In this document: positions 19,828-31,098 of the stretch, piece after piece
Position numbering within the stretch: position 1 is the stretch's first letter
How the letters are laid out: each line of letters begins with the position of its first letter
NCBI GenBank assembly: GCA_001579985.1
Contig: LRSR01008910.1
Coordinates: 1 to 33,611, forward strand
Length of the DNA stretch: 33,611 nucleotides
Direction of reading: 5' to 3'
From: Hypsibius dujardini
Lineage: Eukaryota; Tardigrada; Eutardigrada; Parachela; Hypsibiidae
The notes under the pieces: generated by a model
Databases searched by the model: none
What the model was told of the DNA's origin: nothing
The model's input: only the letters and a program-made list of their open reading frames with translations
Position numbers and translations under genes: made by a program

Positions 19828-22800
19828 ATGGTAAGTGATACGACAATATAAGTCTCTCTACGTGGTGTGCGGTAATCACTCAACAACTGATCCGTTTTGT
19901 TGCTGTCGCTAATTCATTATTGCAATATCGGCTATTAAATCCACTGCAATAATATCGAATATTTTTATTATTATTCTTAATTTTTTTTTTAATGTTTTTT
20001 CAGTATTATTTTTAATATATTTTCAATAATATTTGTTATTATATTCAGCTAAAAGAAATGCCGCTTTATATTGAATTATATTATTTTATTTTATCTGTAA
20101 TATCTTTAAGTATCATGATGTGCAGTCAACTTGGTATTGTGGTCAGAATCTGATCACGAAGAAAAATCCCCGTGAAATCGATGTTAATTCGAACGCACGT
20201 AACTGTGTGAAATTTGTCGACTTTTGTCTGTCAAGGACCCACTTGAGTATTCAAAGCAGGGGGCTCTCCAAAAATCGATCCAATAATCGATGGCAATCAA
20301 AAGGAGGAATGCTGTTGAGACTGTTCTGGATTAGGCGCATAGTTAATACTAAAAGAGCTAAGGGATGAAAAAAATGTCTTTATCTTTCACTTCGCTAAAA
20401 ACTTCAAAAAATTAAATAAAATTTGAAATCAGAATTCCGCGATTTATTTATCTTTCATCACCTGAATTTATTCGTAAAAAATGGAGGCAGTAAAGTACAA
20501 TTAAAATTTTCATAGATCACACTCAGTGTATTTTTTCTTTATTTTGTATTTTTTCTTTAAATGAGTCCACTTAATCGGGAAGGGTGTGCCAACTTATTTA
20601 GTTACATTTTAGATGAAATTCGGTTGCCTTATTTTGTCTTGACTGCCATCTATAAAAATTCAGTGTGTTCATAAGTTTCTCGTGGTTTGTGATGAAAAGA
20701 CATCATAGCGCAATTATACAGCAAACACAAGGGTATAATCAGCTAAACGAAAATTATTCGTCACCCACGCGCGGCGCCGTGATCAACAAGGGGAAATGAA
20801 AGTGAGGCATAATTGCCGGTGATGATGTAAAGGACTTACAAACAACAAAACACCCCAAAATGGCCCTCGACGCATTTTAAAATCATCCGCTTCAGCGAGC
20901 GTCACTGCGCTGCACGATATTCCGGGTTACGTTGCCGCGGCAATTAACGGAACGCCCACGGAATTATTACTGGGAGACGGAGAGTCGAGGCGTCCCACCC
21001 ACTATTCATTTTGACCTCCCAATGCACATACGATTATTGTGATTATTTTCGTACGGGGGGAATTATTAGACACGCAGTGGAGACAGCCAGCTACGAACTT
21101 TACTGTTTGTGATGGAGGCAAACCTCAGCTGAGGCAAATACAGACACAGAAAACTAGTTAAACAGACAAGAACATAGACAGACAGAGATACCGACAGACA
21201 AACAGTCACAGAAACAAACGCAGACACAAACACGGTCACAGACACAGATACAGACACAGACACAGACACAGACACAGACACAGACACAGACACAGACACA
21301 GACACAGACACAGACACAGACACGGGCACGGGCATATCACAAACATGAACTTAGACACCGACCCAGATGAAATTGTACAATCATCGACATGCCTACAATA
21401 CCGGAGTTTTAGGAGCGTTAGGTGCAATACAGACTGACAAGCAGAGAACCAGGCACAGGTACAGGTAGTCACGGTTATTCGAGCGAACAGATAGCCCTGT
21501 ATGCAAGGCAAACTGACCATGACGTGACGTCACTGCGAGGCCGTGAGTATTCGTCTGGGTGAATCGGCCTGCTTGTCTTGTTGTCGTCGGACCAGCTGAA
21601 AGTTTCAGGCAGTTGACAGATACGGTACTACCTGGTGCCATTTTCGAGAAGGTGATTTATCTCTCTCGGGCCCCTCACCGTGTGTCTACCTCGACAGGCA
21701 ATCAGTTTTTTCGATACGGTGATTTGTTCTGTATTCTTAGCATGTTTGGAGAGTCCAGTATGTGACACCCCGAGGGATGCAGTAAGTGCCGGAGATTTAC
21801 GGTGTGACTTCCTATGCATCAAGAGCTGCACGATCACTTACTCACCACACAAACACACACACACACAAAATCTTTCTCTGTCTCTCTTTATTTCTCGCCT
21901 CATCCGATTGTTGACCGCGAAGTCTAGAAGTTTGGTGCGCGTGTCGCGCCGCCAACAACAACGAGCCTCGTCCGCGGACAACAGACGCGAGCAACTGCGG
22001 AGGGCTCTCTGACACCCGGTCAGTCACGCGTGAGATTTGAAGTTTAAGTTTGCTCTGATTTTCACTTTTCTTGCTCGTATATTATTACCGATAGGCGCGA
22101 AACAGCGTTTTTGCCAATTACCGGTTGTTGGAAAATTTAGGTTGTCGGAGGTTTCTTTTTCGCAGTCTTCCGTCTTTTTGCCTGAGAACTCAGAGACCCT
22201 AATTTGCATATGTGTATACGTATACAGTGTATTGACGTATGTCATTATATTAATGTATGGGAATTTGCATACTCTGATTAAGCCGGTGAAGACCCTCTCA
22301 GTCGTCGCCGTCCACTGTTCGAAGGTCTGTCAGAGAGTCGTCCGGCTTTGTGGCTGGATATTACATGCAGGAGAAAGCCCAGCTCATAGATTGGCAGACA
22401 AATGGATTGGCCTTCAGAAAAATGGCGATAAAGCGACACAATCGTTCAGGCAATATCTCGAAACGGTATGACTTTATTGACAAAGACGTGCGCAATCGAA
22501 AACCCGGATGCAGACAAGCCAGGTGAAAATTCAGGCAGACTATCTGACGCGGGGCATGTACAGTAAGCGACAGAATTTAATCTAGCGGAGGGATCAGGGA
22601 ATGAGCAAAAGGGGCGGGGCACTTGAACAATCAAGCAATCAACCAGGGGAGCTCCGAAGCAATCGGAGCGGAGTTGATTGGTTGATTGTTCAAGTATTAC
22701 CCCTGCCCCGCCCCTTTTGCCCATTTCCGGCCCCTCCGTTAGATTAAAGTCTGTCGCTTACCGTAGACGCACAAAGAATACCAGTAACTAAATAGCCGTT

Positions 22801-25800
22801 TTAGATAACAGCCAAATTGTATATACAGTAAATAAAAGTGTATATATAGAAAAGATAGATGACCACTAAATAGACACAGTTTGAAGCGCTACAGCAATTT
22901 GGCAGGCGTAATAAATTCCAAATTCCTTCCTGATGAGCTACTTCGTTTTTAGCCGGCCGCGCATCTCAATTGCGCAATTCCCGGAAGACTAATCGCTCTA
23001 ATTATCTCGCACATTTTTTCTTTCTCTCTCACTCTCACTCTATTGCAGACGCCACACACAACCGCCGCGATCCAAATGGCCGAAGTGAACGATCTCTTCA
23101 TCCGCAGTCTCCGTAATTCTACCCGCAGCTCCGGCCGCCAAGCGTTCCACCATCACAGCAAGTCTACAAGTGCAGCCGCAGCCGTCGTTAATAACACATC
23201 CACGGAAGCGACTCCATCAAAACGCCGAACGCCATCGTGGCTGACAGGTCGTCACTCTTCAAGTGGCGAACGAGTCACCACCACCATCCCCACACCGACG
23301 ACGACCATCACCACACCGACGACGACCATCTCCACACCGACGACGACCATCACCACACCGACGACGACCATCACCACACCGACCACCACCGTCCCCACAC
23401 CGACCACCACCATTACCACGCCGACGACGACCGTCACCACACCGACCACCACCGTCACCACGCCGTCGACGACCGTCACCGTCGCACCACCACCACCATC
23501 TCCATTACCGCCGAGCAAAAGTAAACAGACAAGTACAACTACTTCTACAACAACATGTAGTAACGGTACTAGCCTCATCATCACCACCAGACCAGAAGAC
23601 GACTTCCCGCCCGATCTTCTCGCCAACTTAACACCCCGCCACTACAGCCGGCAACGCGGTCCCCGCCAATCCCAATCAAGCACGACGACCGATTACGACG
23701 GCGGCTCCTCGCGGACATCCTCTTCCGCGTCTGCTGCATCATCTACGATAACAACCGCCAAGAAAGTAATGTGGAATCCATTGGCGGCGGTTGCTTCGAG
23801 GAAAAGTGCTTCTTCGTCCGGCAGCACGACAGTCGTCGTTAAGGAGTATCAGGTTCATCAAGAGCCGAGCGGCGGCGCTAATGGTGGTGCCGGTCCACGT
23901 CGACATTCCTGCGCTGTACCGAGCGGCGGCGGTAATCCTCCCCCCGTCGTGATTGAATCGCAAGTGCGCGTCCTGCCGGCGTGGTTTCCGCCGGCTAATA
24001 TTTCCCGCCTCAACCGCCAGGGATCCTTCCACGGGGAGACCGCGGCGTCGCGGCTGTTGCGAGCCAAGCAACGGGCCTTATTCCGCATCGGTGGCGGCGG
24101 CGGTTTTGGTGGAGCTGCGAATTCTTCTTCTTCTTCTTCTTCTTCGAGGGGAGTGGTGCCGGTGTTATCGGTAATAACGCAGCAACCGCAGCAGGGATCC
24201 ATGGCGACGACCACGACGACAGGGATGATGGCTTCCGGTTGTGGGGATGTGGATGGCGGTGATGTTGTGAAATCGGGAGATTTTAAGGGGACCATCGTGG
24301 AGGGACCGGAAAGAAATAATGGTGAGTGCTGCTGCAGTCGTAGTCAGTGCAATCAGTGCAATCAGTACTCGTGAAATTACTCTAGTAGATTTATCGTCAT
24401 CCGTTTACAGTGCAAGGTATTCCTTTTTTTCTCAAAAAAATACTTAGTTTCATCCCTGATAGCACTAGTGTTATTTCCGGCACCTTTCACGCTTTATTTC
24501 ACATGAAATCCCGCTGTAACGCTTTCTTTTTTCTTCATCAGAATACCGGAGACCACCGAAGCCGCTGAAACCCGACACCTACCCTTGCAATCCGCCGCCG
24601 CCGTCGACCATCTGCCCGCGTCATGCCAAACATCACAACCTTTCTCCTCTTTCCATACCAAAACCTTCATCCGACGAACCGCCGACGAACGGAACGACCA
24701 CACCCTCAATCTTCGCCAAAAAACCAACCGTCACCGATCTCACCTTCAAAAGCACCGCCACCACCCGTAAACCAAAAAGTGCCTTCAAATTCGGCACCCT
24801 CCCGCGTTCCTTCAAGGTCTCCGGCACCGGACGCTCCAGTCCCGCCCCTTTATCCGCCCTTTTCCGAGCCCACGGTAGCCCCACCCCCTTCAGCTTCAGC
24901 ACCGCTCAAGATCAACTGCGGAGTGCCCCGCCCGTCCTCCGTCGAGCACAGTCCGGAACGGGCTCCCGGAAGCAGGCTCGAAGTCGGAACTCTTGGTATG
25001 TCACGACGCCGGTGCTCCGTCCGGATGTGGCGCTACCGGAGGACCGGGCCTGGTTTGACCCGGGGTCCGTTCCGACCGCCCATCAGAAGCTCTGTACCTG
25101 CGGCGATACACGTAAGCACGTTCACCTGGTGCGGTTCGCGGCGGATTTGACCCTGACCGACACGCGGTACTTTGTCGGGGAGAACGGGACGACGGACAGC
25201 GAAGCCTCGCCCATGCCGGAAGAGGAGGTGGTGGAAAGCGGAGAGCCAACCTTCATTAGCCGAGCGAACGCCGAAGCGACTGCAGAGGACGACTCGGATT
25301 CCCGCGAAGATGACGACTGGGGAACCATCGTGACGGATGATCTGTGTGAGGAGCTTGCGGATTTTCCCGCCGACGAGGACGACGGGGATGAAGACCGAGA
25401 GATTGGGGAGGAGGTGCTGGAGGAGGCGGTCTCGGTGGCGCATCGAGAAATCGTAGGTGACCTTCACTCGCTGTATGGAGTGTTTGTGACTGCGGTGCGG
25501 TGCGCGTTATTTTTGTCCGTCTCTCCACCGTGCTGACATGCCCCTATCTATCGCTTGATGCCTTGATGCCTTGATGCCTGGAATATCTGTTTTGTTAACC
25601 TTTTCTTCTTCTCTGTCTCTCCTCTGGGAAGGATGCCATCAGCTGTCAGGACAAGTCGATGCTGCGTAAGCTGCTTGACATGAGCGATCAAATTCGTCAC
25701 TGGAACGGGTCGCGGAAGCATCGCATCCGGAGTGTCGACTCGTCACCTGTCATGAGTCAATTGAATGTCGGCGAAGTGGCGTCGAACAAGTCGTTGGGGA

Positions 25801-25940
25801 ACTTTCCGTCACTTTTCGGTGGGCATGAGAAGCCGATAACGGAGGACTTTCAGTTCCAGCGGACGTGGAGTATGGAAAGTTTTCGCGCTCCATCCTTCCA
25901 GAAAGGTATGCTTGTCTGTCTGTCTGTCTGTCTGTCTGCT

Positions 25941-25984
<44 letters not shown>

Positions 25985-26357
25985 GCTGATAATTACATGC
26001 CTCTCTGTCTGTCGCTGATAATTACGTGCCTGGCTGATTTGTCTTGGCTCCCAATCAATCTTTCTTACGGCCTTTTGACGTTGACATTTCGCTAATCCAA
26101 AACTCGTTGAAGGACAAGTACCGGGTAATGCTGCGCTTGCATTCCGCTTCGCCAAAAACTCGACCGTCAGTGACATTTCCGGATCACAGCTGCGGACGAA
26201 CGTTCATCTTTCCTATTCAGATCTTCTAAGGAACAGCAGCAAATTCTGGCAGCAACCATCGCAGCCTGGCTCCTTCGATCCGTTAAAGTCGGCTGCACTC
26301 AACCCAGAAACGTCATTATTTGTACTGCGAGAAGCGTCGTTGAGTTTACTTTTATAA
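19828..26357 (+). CDS. Large disordered protein with a 7-residue Thr/Pro repeat, no recognised family
   Basis: Exons: 19828-19830 (ATG only, then GTAAGT), 23049-24321, 24542-25452, 25632-25905, 26113-26357. All joins are in phase, giving 901 residues; if translation starts at the internal ATG 23076 it is 891. I do not recognise a known domain. In order it shows a basic N-terminus (MAEVNDLFIRSLRNSTRSS), nine T-[IV]-x-T-P-T-T repeats (23275-23480), Ser/Thr- and Gly-rich stretches with a run of eight serines, then a basic Pro-rich part. A more ordered segment near TTPVLRPDVALPEDRAWF follows. Next come an acidic block (DEDDGDEDREIGEEVLEEA), a possible helix at DKSMLRKLLDMSDQIRHW, and a hydrophobic end. 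There is no signal peptide or membrane segment. Exon joins after the acidic block are my best reading and less certain than in the other genes. Confidence 0.7.
21150..21326. repeat. ACAGAC hexanucleotide microsatellite
   Basis: Degenerate at the left (21150-21235), then pure CAGACA units up to about 21322. Located in the first intron of the disordered-protein gene. Confidence 0.9.
22559..22765 (+). mobile_element. Mariner-like MITE, family B copy 1
   Basis: TA-flanked element. The left terminus is CAGTAAGCGACAGAATTTAA; the right terminus reverse complemented is CGGTAAGCGACAGACTTTAA. TA at both ends and a CAGT start fit Tc1/mariner. Inverted similarity extends inward through the AAAAGGGGCGGGGC and TCAATCAACC-type motifs, making most of the 207 bp palindromic. 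A second copy sits at 26633-26841. There is no transposase. Confidence 0.8.
23275..23490. repeat. Coding minisatellite of 21-bp units
   Basis: About nine tandem 21-bp units of the form ACCATCACCACACCGACGAC + G inside exon 2 of the disordered-protein gene. They encode T-[IV]-x-T-P-T-T. All three forward frames and one reverse frame stay open across it because of the repeat. Confidence 0.9.
25913..25983. repeat. CTGT microsatellite just after a donor site
   Basis: CTGTCTGT units start 7 bp after the donor at 25906 in the last intron of the disordered-protein gene. A 29-bp stretch with TGTCGCTGATAATTAC is then directly repeated at about 25980-26030. Confidence 0.88.
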
Positions 26358-26377
26358 TTTTGCCATACAGAATCTGC

Positions 26378-26383
26378 AATAAA
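26378..26383 (+). terminator. Poly(A) signal of the disordered-protein gene
   Basis: AATAAA 20 bp after the TAA stop at 26355-26357. Its position supports the proposed last exon. Confidence 0.55.
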
Positions 26384-26632
26384 CAGGCACTTTTGCCATT
26401 ATGTTTTGAACGTCTTTAACGATGCGAAAACCAAACAGATTGTTTCACCACCCTAAGAGCTCTATATTGTTCCTTTCAGCAAAACGCTTCCAATAAAACA
26501 GTCAATAGTAAATGGCAAAACTGGAGAAGCAATCATCTCTTCTCATATGGAATCCTTTTACACTTTCAGATTTTCCCATGGAAGCAGCGCTTCTCCCAGC
26601 GAAATAAATGTGCTGTAATTACATGCCAGATA

Positions 26633-26841
26633 AATAGTAAGCGATAGAATTTAATCTAATGGATGGAGCAAAAGGGGCGGCGCAGGGTAATACTTAAACA
26701 ATCAACCAATCAACTCCGCTCCGATGTCTCCGGAGCTCCGCTGCTTGATTGATTGACTGATTGTTCAAGTATTACCCCTGCCCCGCCCCTTTTGCCCATT
26801 TCCGGGACCTTCCGTTAGATTAAATTCTGTCGTTTACTGTA
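26633..26841 (+). mobile_element. Mariner-like MITE, family B copy 2
   Basis: Same orientation and order as the copy at 22559. Right-half identity is very high: TTGTTCAAGTATTACCCCTG, then CCCCGCCCCTTTTGCCCATT. The right end keeps the TACAGTAAACGACAG terminus on the minus strand; the left end has decayed (AATAGTAAGCGATAG). It lies about 275 bp after the disordered-protein gene. Confidence 0.8.
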
Positions 26842-27189
26842 CACAGATTTAGCGTTCGACAGATGGACGGTCTGTGTGGCTGGTTTTTCCGTGCCAGTAA
26901 ATGCCGGCATGGTCCCGGCAACTTGACCGAGTTAATTTATGAGTGATGGGGGAAAATAAAAAGGGATTGGATGGTTGTTAGCGTTAACGAAGCCAAGAAA
27001 GACATTACTGTTAGGTCAATTATTTTGTGGCTGTGCCAGTATAATTACTGCATCCATTTTGTGTGGCTGGAATTTGGCATGGTAGATTTTCATGAGGGGG
27101 GGAGAGGGAAACCAACCAGAACATCATGCTAGCCTACATCTGGGCGGATTATTTTCGCTCGTTCGCATCCATCATGCAACAAAAATTAG

Positions 27190-27597
27190 GCGTAATAAGG
27201 CATTCCGAATACAGCACAGACAGTGGACAGTAACCTTGTAAGGCACTCAGTATACAGCACAGACAGTATACAGACAGTATACAGACAGTGTACAGTAACA
27301 TGGTAAGGCAGTCAGTATACAGCACAGACAGTATACAGACAGTGTACAGACAGTATACAGACAGTGTACAGTAACATGGTAAGGCAGTCAGTATACAGCA
27401 CAGACAGTATATAGACACTATACAGACAGTATACAGACACTATACAGACAGTATACAGACAGTGTACAGACAGTATACAGACAGTGTACAGTAACATGGT
27501 AAGGCAGTCAGTATACAGCACAGACACTATACAGACAGTATACAGACAGTGTACATTAATATTTTAAGGCACTCCGTATACAGATAGTGTACAGTAG
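27190..27597. repeat. Complex minisatellite built on ACAGTATACAG
   Basis: An 11-12-bp core (AGTATACAGAC / AGTGTACAGAC) is arranged in higher-order units. Each unit opens with GTAACATGGTAAGGCAGTCA, seen near 27295, 27373 and 27490. It lies immediately upstream of the GST gene. Confidence 0.88.
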
Positions 27598-27734
27598 TAA
27601 TATTTTTTTTGCAGTTCGGACGGTGGGCTTTTATGCATACAGCGTATCCATCAGTAGCTTGAACTCGGGATTATTCAAGAAGACTGATGTTTTTGACGAT
27701 ATACTACAACTTTTTCTGCCTTAAAAGTCTTAAA

Positions 27735-30071
27735 ATGTCACATCACGCCATTTTATCTGTATTGACTAAACTCTTATTGCTGGCAGTAATAGCATCTGTA
27801 CATGCAGAAGATGCTGTCCCATTCGGGAATCCGCCTGCAATTCATGGCGAAACGAAATGTTTCTCCGCCGGTACTTCGCAACCTTAATCAATCGTTTACC
27901 CTAAAATTAATTGCTCCTGTCGAATTAGTATGGAGAGGGTTCATTGTGTTTGAAAAAGTTTGCACAACTCACATTATTTCTTCTACGCGTAATTGTTTTA
28001 TATTTCCACAAAAATTACAAATTGTTTTTTTAATTAATTAATTTTATTTTATTTTTTATACATTTTTTATTTATTTTTTTTAAATTTTTTATACATTTTT
28101 TATTTATTTTTTTTAAATTTTTTATACATTTTTTATTTATTTTTTTAGGTTCGCTGGAACCGTCAACGACCAAGAGCACCGGACTCGTGCTCTACAGCAT
28201 GCGCTTCTGTCCGTACTGCCACCGGGTCCGATTGGTGTTGGCGGCCAAAAAAATCCCGTAAGGTGTTTGAGATCGAAGTTGTTTGTTTGGCCTTGGCAAT
28301 AATTAAATCAGAATTGACAATTAATAAAACAATTCCTGGCTGCAAGTAGAAATACAAATACGCGATCGATCTTTCTTTGCACAGATACGAAATCATCAAT
28401 ATTGATGTGACAAAAAAGCCGCAGTGGTTCCTGAACCGGAATCCGCTCGGGAAGATTCCCACTTTACAAGAACCGGATGGCACGCTGATCTACGAGTCCC
28501 TTCTCGTGGCGGAATACCTCGATGAGAAGTTCAGCAGCGGAGGGAAACTTTTACCGGCAAATCTGACCGCGCGTGTTCAGCAAAAAATGCTGCTCGAAGT
28601 TGTCAACGAAAAGGTGAGATCACCTTTGTTTTCCTTGGCAATATTGTGGGAAAATTTTAACACGAGGTAAATCAGCAATTTAAACTGATTTTCGCAGTTT
28701 ATCAGGAAGTACAGGCCGGATCGATGCAAAAGCGACGAGAAGAACCGCAACGAATCAGTTGAAGGCCTAATGGAAGTGGAGACCATGCTGAGGAGCGATT
28801 TCTTTTCCGGTAAGATAAGCAGGCGGATTATACTGTAGACATTGCAAAACCAAAATAAAACTAAAATAAAAAAAATAGAAAATGTGGGAATTAATTTGAT
28901 TGATTTTACTTTATAATTTCTGAATAAAATGAACTAAGCGTGTTGGTAATTTTAATTACTAAAGATTTAATGAAGCAAATATTTAGACAATAGAACTAGC
29001 TTTATTTTCCTTTACGACGAACCATCAACTGACAAGGGAATATATTACCTGCGTCAGTCTGAGATCGGGCTCAAATTTTTTTTATGGATGCGTATTATCA
29101 AACCATGATTTTTAAAAATATGACTGGTCCCCCTCGGTTCCCTGTTCGAAATGGCGAAAATCGGAGAAGATTCTTAATGCGGCTGCCGCTTGAAATCTTT
29201 CACCATAGCATTGATTGATTGAATTATAAAAATTATTTTGTTCGTTTACCCATTTAACGGTTCAGGAAAACAAAAATCGATGCGCAAATCATTCGACAAA
29301 CGAATCGCGGCCACAGAAATTGAAACCGGCATCTTCAAATCCGTTCAAAGCAGGGAGCTTTGGTACACCAGCAGCAACGGATAAAAGAACAGCTGTATAC
29401 GACAACGACAAGATTTTGCAAAATCTCGAACAACGAGTTTTTCAAAATCATCAGACAATTAACCGAATAATTAAATTTCTTATTTAAAATTTGGTAGAGT
29501 GGAGAAGATTGCTGATGAAGGTTTTTCGTTAATGAACGTTACTGTACTATGTTTAATCAATCAATCAACGTTATTGCGAAAGGATTCAAGTGGCTGCCGC
29601 AATAGGAATCTTCCCCGATTTTCTCCACCTCAAACAGGGAACCGAGGGGGACCAGTCATATTTTCTAAAATTTCATGGTTCGATAGCACATATCCATAAA
29701 ATAAATTGGGCCCGATCTCAAACTGACGCAGGTAAATACTCCCTTGTCAGTTTATGTTCGATCGTACTTTCACATCTAATCTGAATTATCTGATGGAACT
29801 AATGCTTATCGTCTCGGCCAAAGGGGAAAATGTTGGATTCGTGGACCTGATGGTGTGGCCGTGGCTCTCCGGTGTCAGCGTCTGGAAGGAACTGCGGGGT
29901 CTGCACATCCCGACCGGAAAGTACCCAAAAATTGCGGCATGGATTGTGAGAATGAATGAGTTGCCGTTCGTCAAGCAAACCACGTACCCACTGGAGCTGA
30001 GCAAACGGTTCGCCGTGAAGTACAATTTCGGTCGGGGAACATTTGATTGTAATTTAGGCCTGTCCACCTAG
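27735..30071 (+). CDS. GSTO: Omega-class glutathione transferase, apparently secreted or luminal
   Basis: Exons: 27735-27870, 28149-28257, 28385-28613, 28698-28809, 29824-30071 (TAG). All joins are in phase; 277 residues, or 293 from the upstream in-frame ATG at 27687. The N-terminal thioredoxin-like domain has LYSMRFCPYCHRVRLVL, the NPLGKIPTL stretch with the cis-proline and the glutathione-binding ESLLVAEYLDE. The C-terminal helical domain has FFSGENVGFVDLMVWPW. All are omega-class hallmarks. The catalytic cysteine is C66. A second cysteine at C69 makes a glutaredoxin-like CPYC site where most omega enzymes have CPFA or CPWA. Residues 1-24 look like a signal peptide (ILSVLTKLLLLAVIASVHA), unusual for this mostly cytosolic class. 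Omega enzymes reduce disulfides, dehydroascorbate and methylated arsenic species. The last exon ends exactly where a transposon is inserted. Confidence 0.93.
29027..29752. mobile_element. Long-terminal-inverted-repeat element in GST intron 4
   Basis: The left arm (29027-29200) and the right arm (29580-29752) are inverted copies about 170 bp long. Shared inward motifs are AACTGACAAGGGA, ACCTGCGTCAGT, GAGATCGGGC and ATATGACTGGTCCCCCTCGG. The 380-bp centre has no long reading frame. The arms differ at a modest number of sites. The arm length fits a foldback or Mutator-like non-autonomous element; the superfamily is unknown. Confidence 0.8.
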
Positions 30072-31085
30072 GGTGCGTCTCAAATCTGTATCAAAACCCG
30101 TAACGTAACCGTAACGGTGTCTCAGATTTGCCGTTTCGGCAAACCGTACCTCGAGATACGGTTTTCCGAACCAAAAAGATGTGAGACACCGGTATGGTTC
30201 GAAACCTTTTCTGTCTCAAATTCGTATCGTACCGTACCATACCGCGGTTTTGCCATAACCATAACTCGAATCTTACCCGTGTCTCAAATTATTACGGGTC
30301 GAACTAAATTCGTTTTGCGTTACGTCACTTTTCCTTTGTTTCTGGCTGTATCTCCGTAACCACCTATGGGAGGTGGTTTTTGGGGTATCTCGTTGATCAA
30401 CCCCGACAGTCGATTGCTTCCTCCAAAATTTTTAGTTTAAATTGTTCGCGAAGATAAATGTAGTTATAACAATTTTTACGCTTGCTTTAAGAAAACAAAT
30501 GAACAAAGGCGTCGAAATTAATCATTCGCGATGAGATGTTTTTCGACGAGTTGATTCGTTTGTTCTTGATTGTGTGCTAAAATATCCATTTCCCGAAAGC
30601 GGTGAATTCCTGCCCGAAAACATGATCAATTGCACAATGGACTGGAGACGCAACTAAATAGGGTGACTGAACTAATCCTCTGCTATTTCATGAAAGAAGT
30701 TAGCTCTCTAAAATTTCCGAAGCCTCGCACTGTAGGGGAGAAAACAAACCAGATCTCCCTGAAGTCGGTCCAGTCAATTGGTCGCTTGATTAGTGGATTG
30801 ACACTAATCAGCTGATGCGTTGCTCCGGTTGATTGGTTGATTGATTGGACACTAATTTTAAAAACGACGTGAAACGCGAACCGCAGAAATCTGAGACGCC
30901 GTTATACCGAACCGCTCCACTGAACCGTACCGAACTAGTCCAAAACGAATCTTTTTTGAAACCGTACCGTACTATCACCGTTCGAAATACCGTTCGAAAC
31001 ATTGAGTGCCTCAAATCCGAACCGGTGAAACGGTACGGTACAGTTATGGTTCGTTATGGTACAGTTACGAATTTGAGACGCACCC
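30071..31085. mobile_element. Non-autonomous PIF/Harbinger-like element abutting the GST stop codon
   Basis: 1015 bp with perfect 15-bp terminal inverted repeats, GGGTGCGTCTCAAAT at the left and its complement at the right. It is flanked by the 3-bp direct repeat CTA (30068-30070 and 31086-31088). A G-rich terminus with a 3-bp T-A-containing duplication fits PIF/Harbinger. Many subterminal GTCTCAAAT/GTCTCAGAT and ACCGTACC motifs recur in both halves. No transposase frame was found. Confidence 0.75.
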
Positions 31086-31098
31086 CTAGTGGCGTAGT

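Larger units (their letters stand above)
19831..23048. other. Long first intron of the disordered-protein gene
   Basis: 3.2 kb with a clean donor (ATG|GTAAGTG) and acceptor (TATTGCAG after a CTCTCACTCTCACTC tract). It contains AT-rich sequence at 19960-20110, a hexanucleotide array (21150-21326), a mariner-like MITE (22559-22765) and no recognised gene. A GC-rich block near 21900-22020 could be an alternative first exon, which I cannot prove. Confidence 0.5.
26358..27734. other. Intergenic region upstream of the GST gene
   Basis: Contains a family B MITE (26633-26841), a large minisatellite (27190-27597) and the GST promoter side. No coding sequence recognised. Confidence 0.5.

Noticed and set aside
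23252-23626. Valine-rich minus-strand frame and His-rich plus-strand frames over the Thr/Pro repeat
   Set aside because: A 21-bp repeat without stops keeps several frames open. Only the frame that joins the downstream exons in phase is supported.
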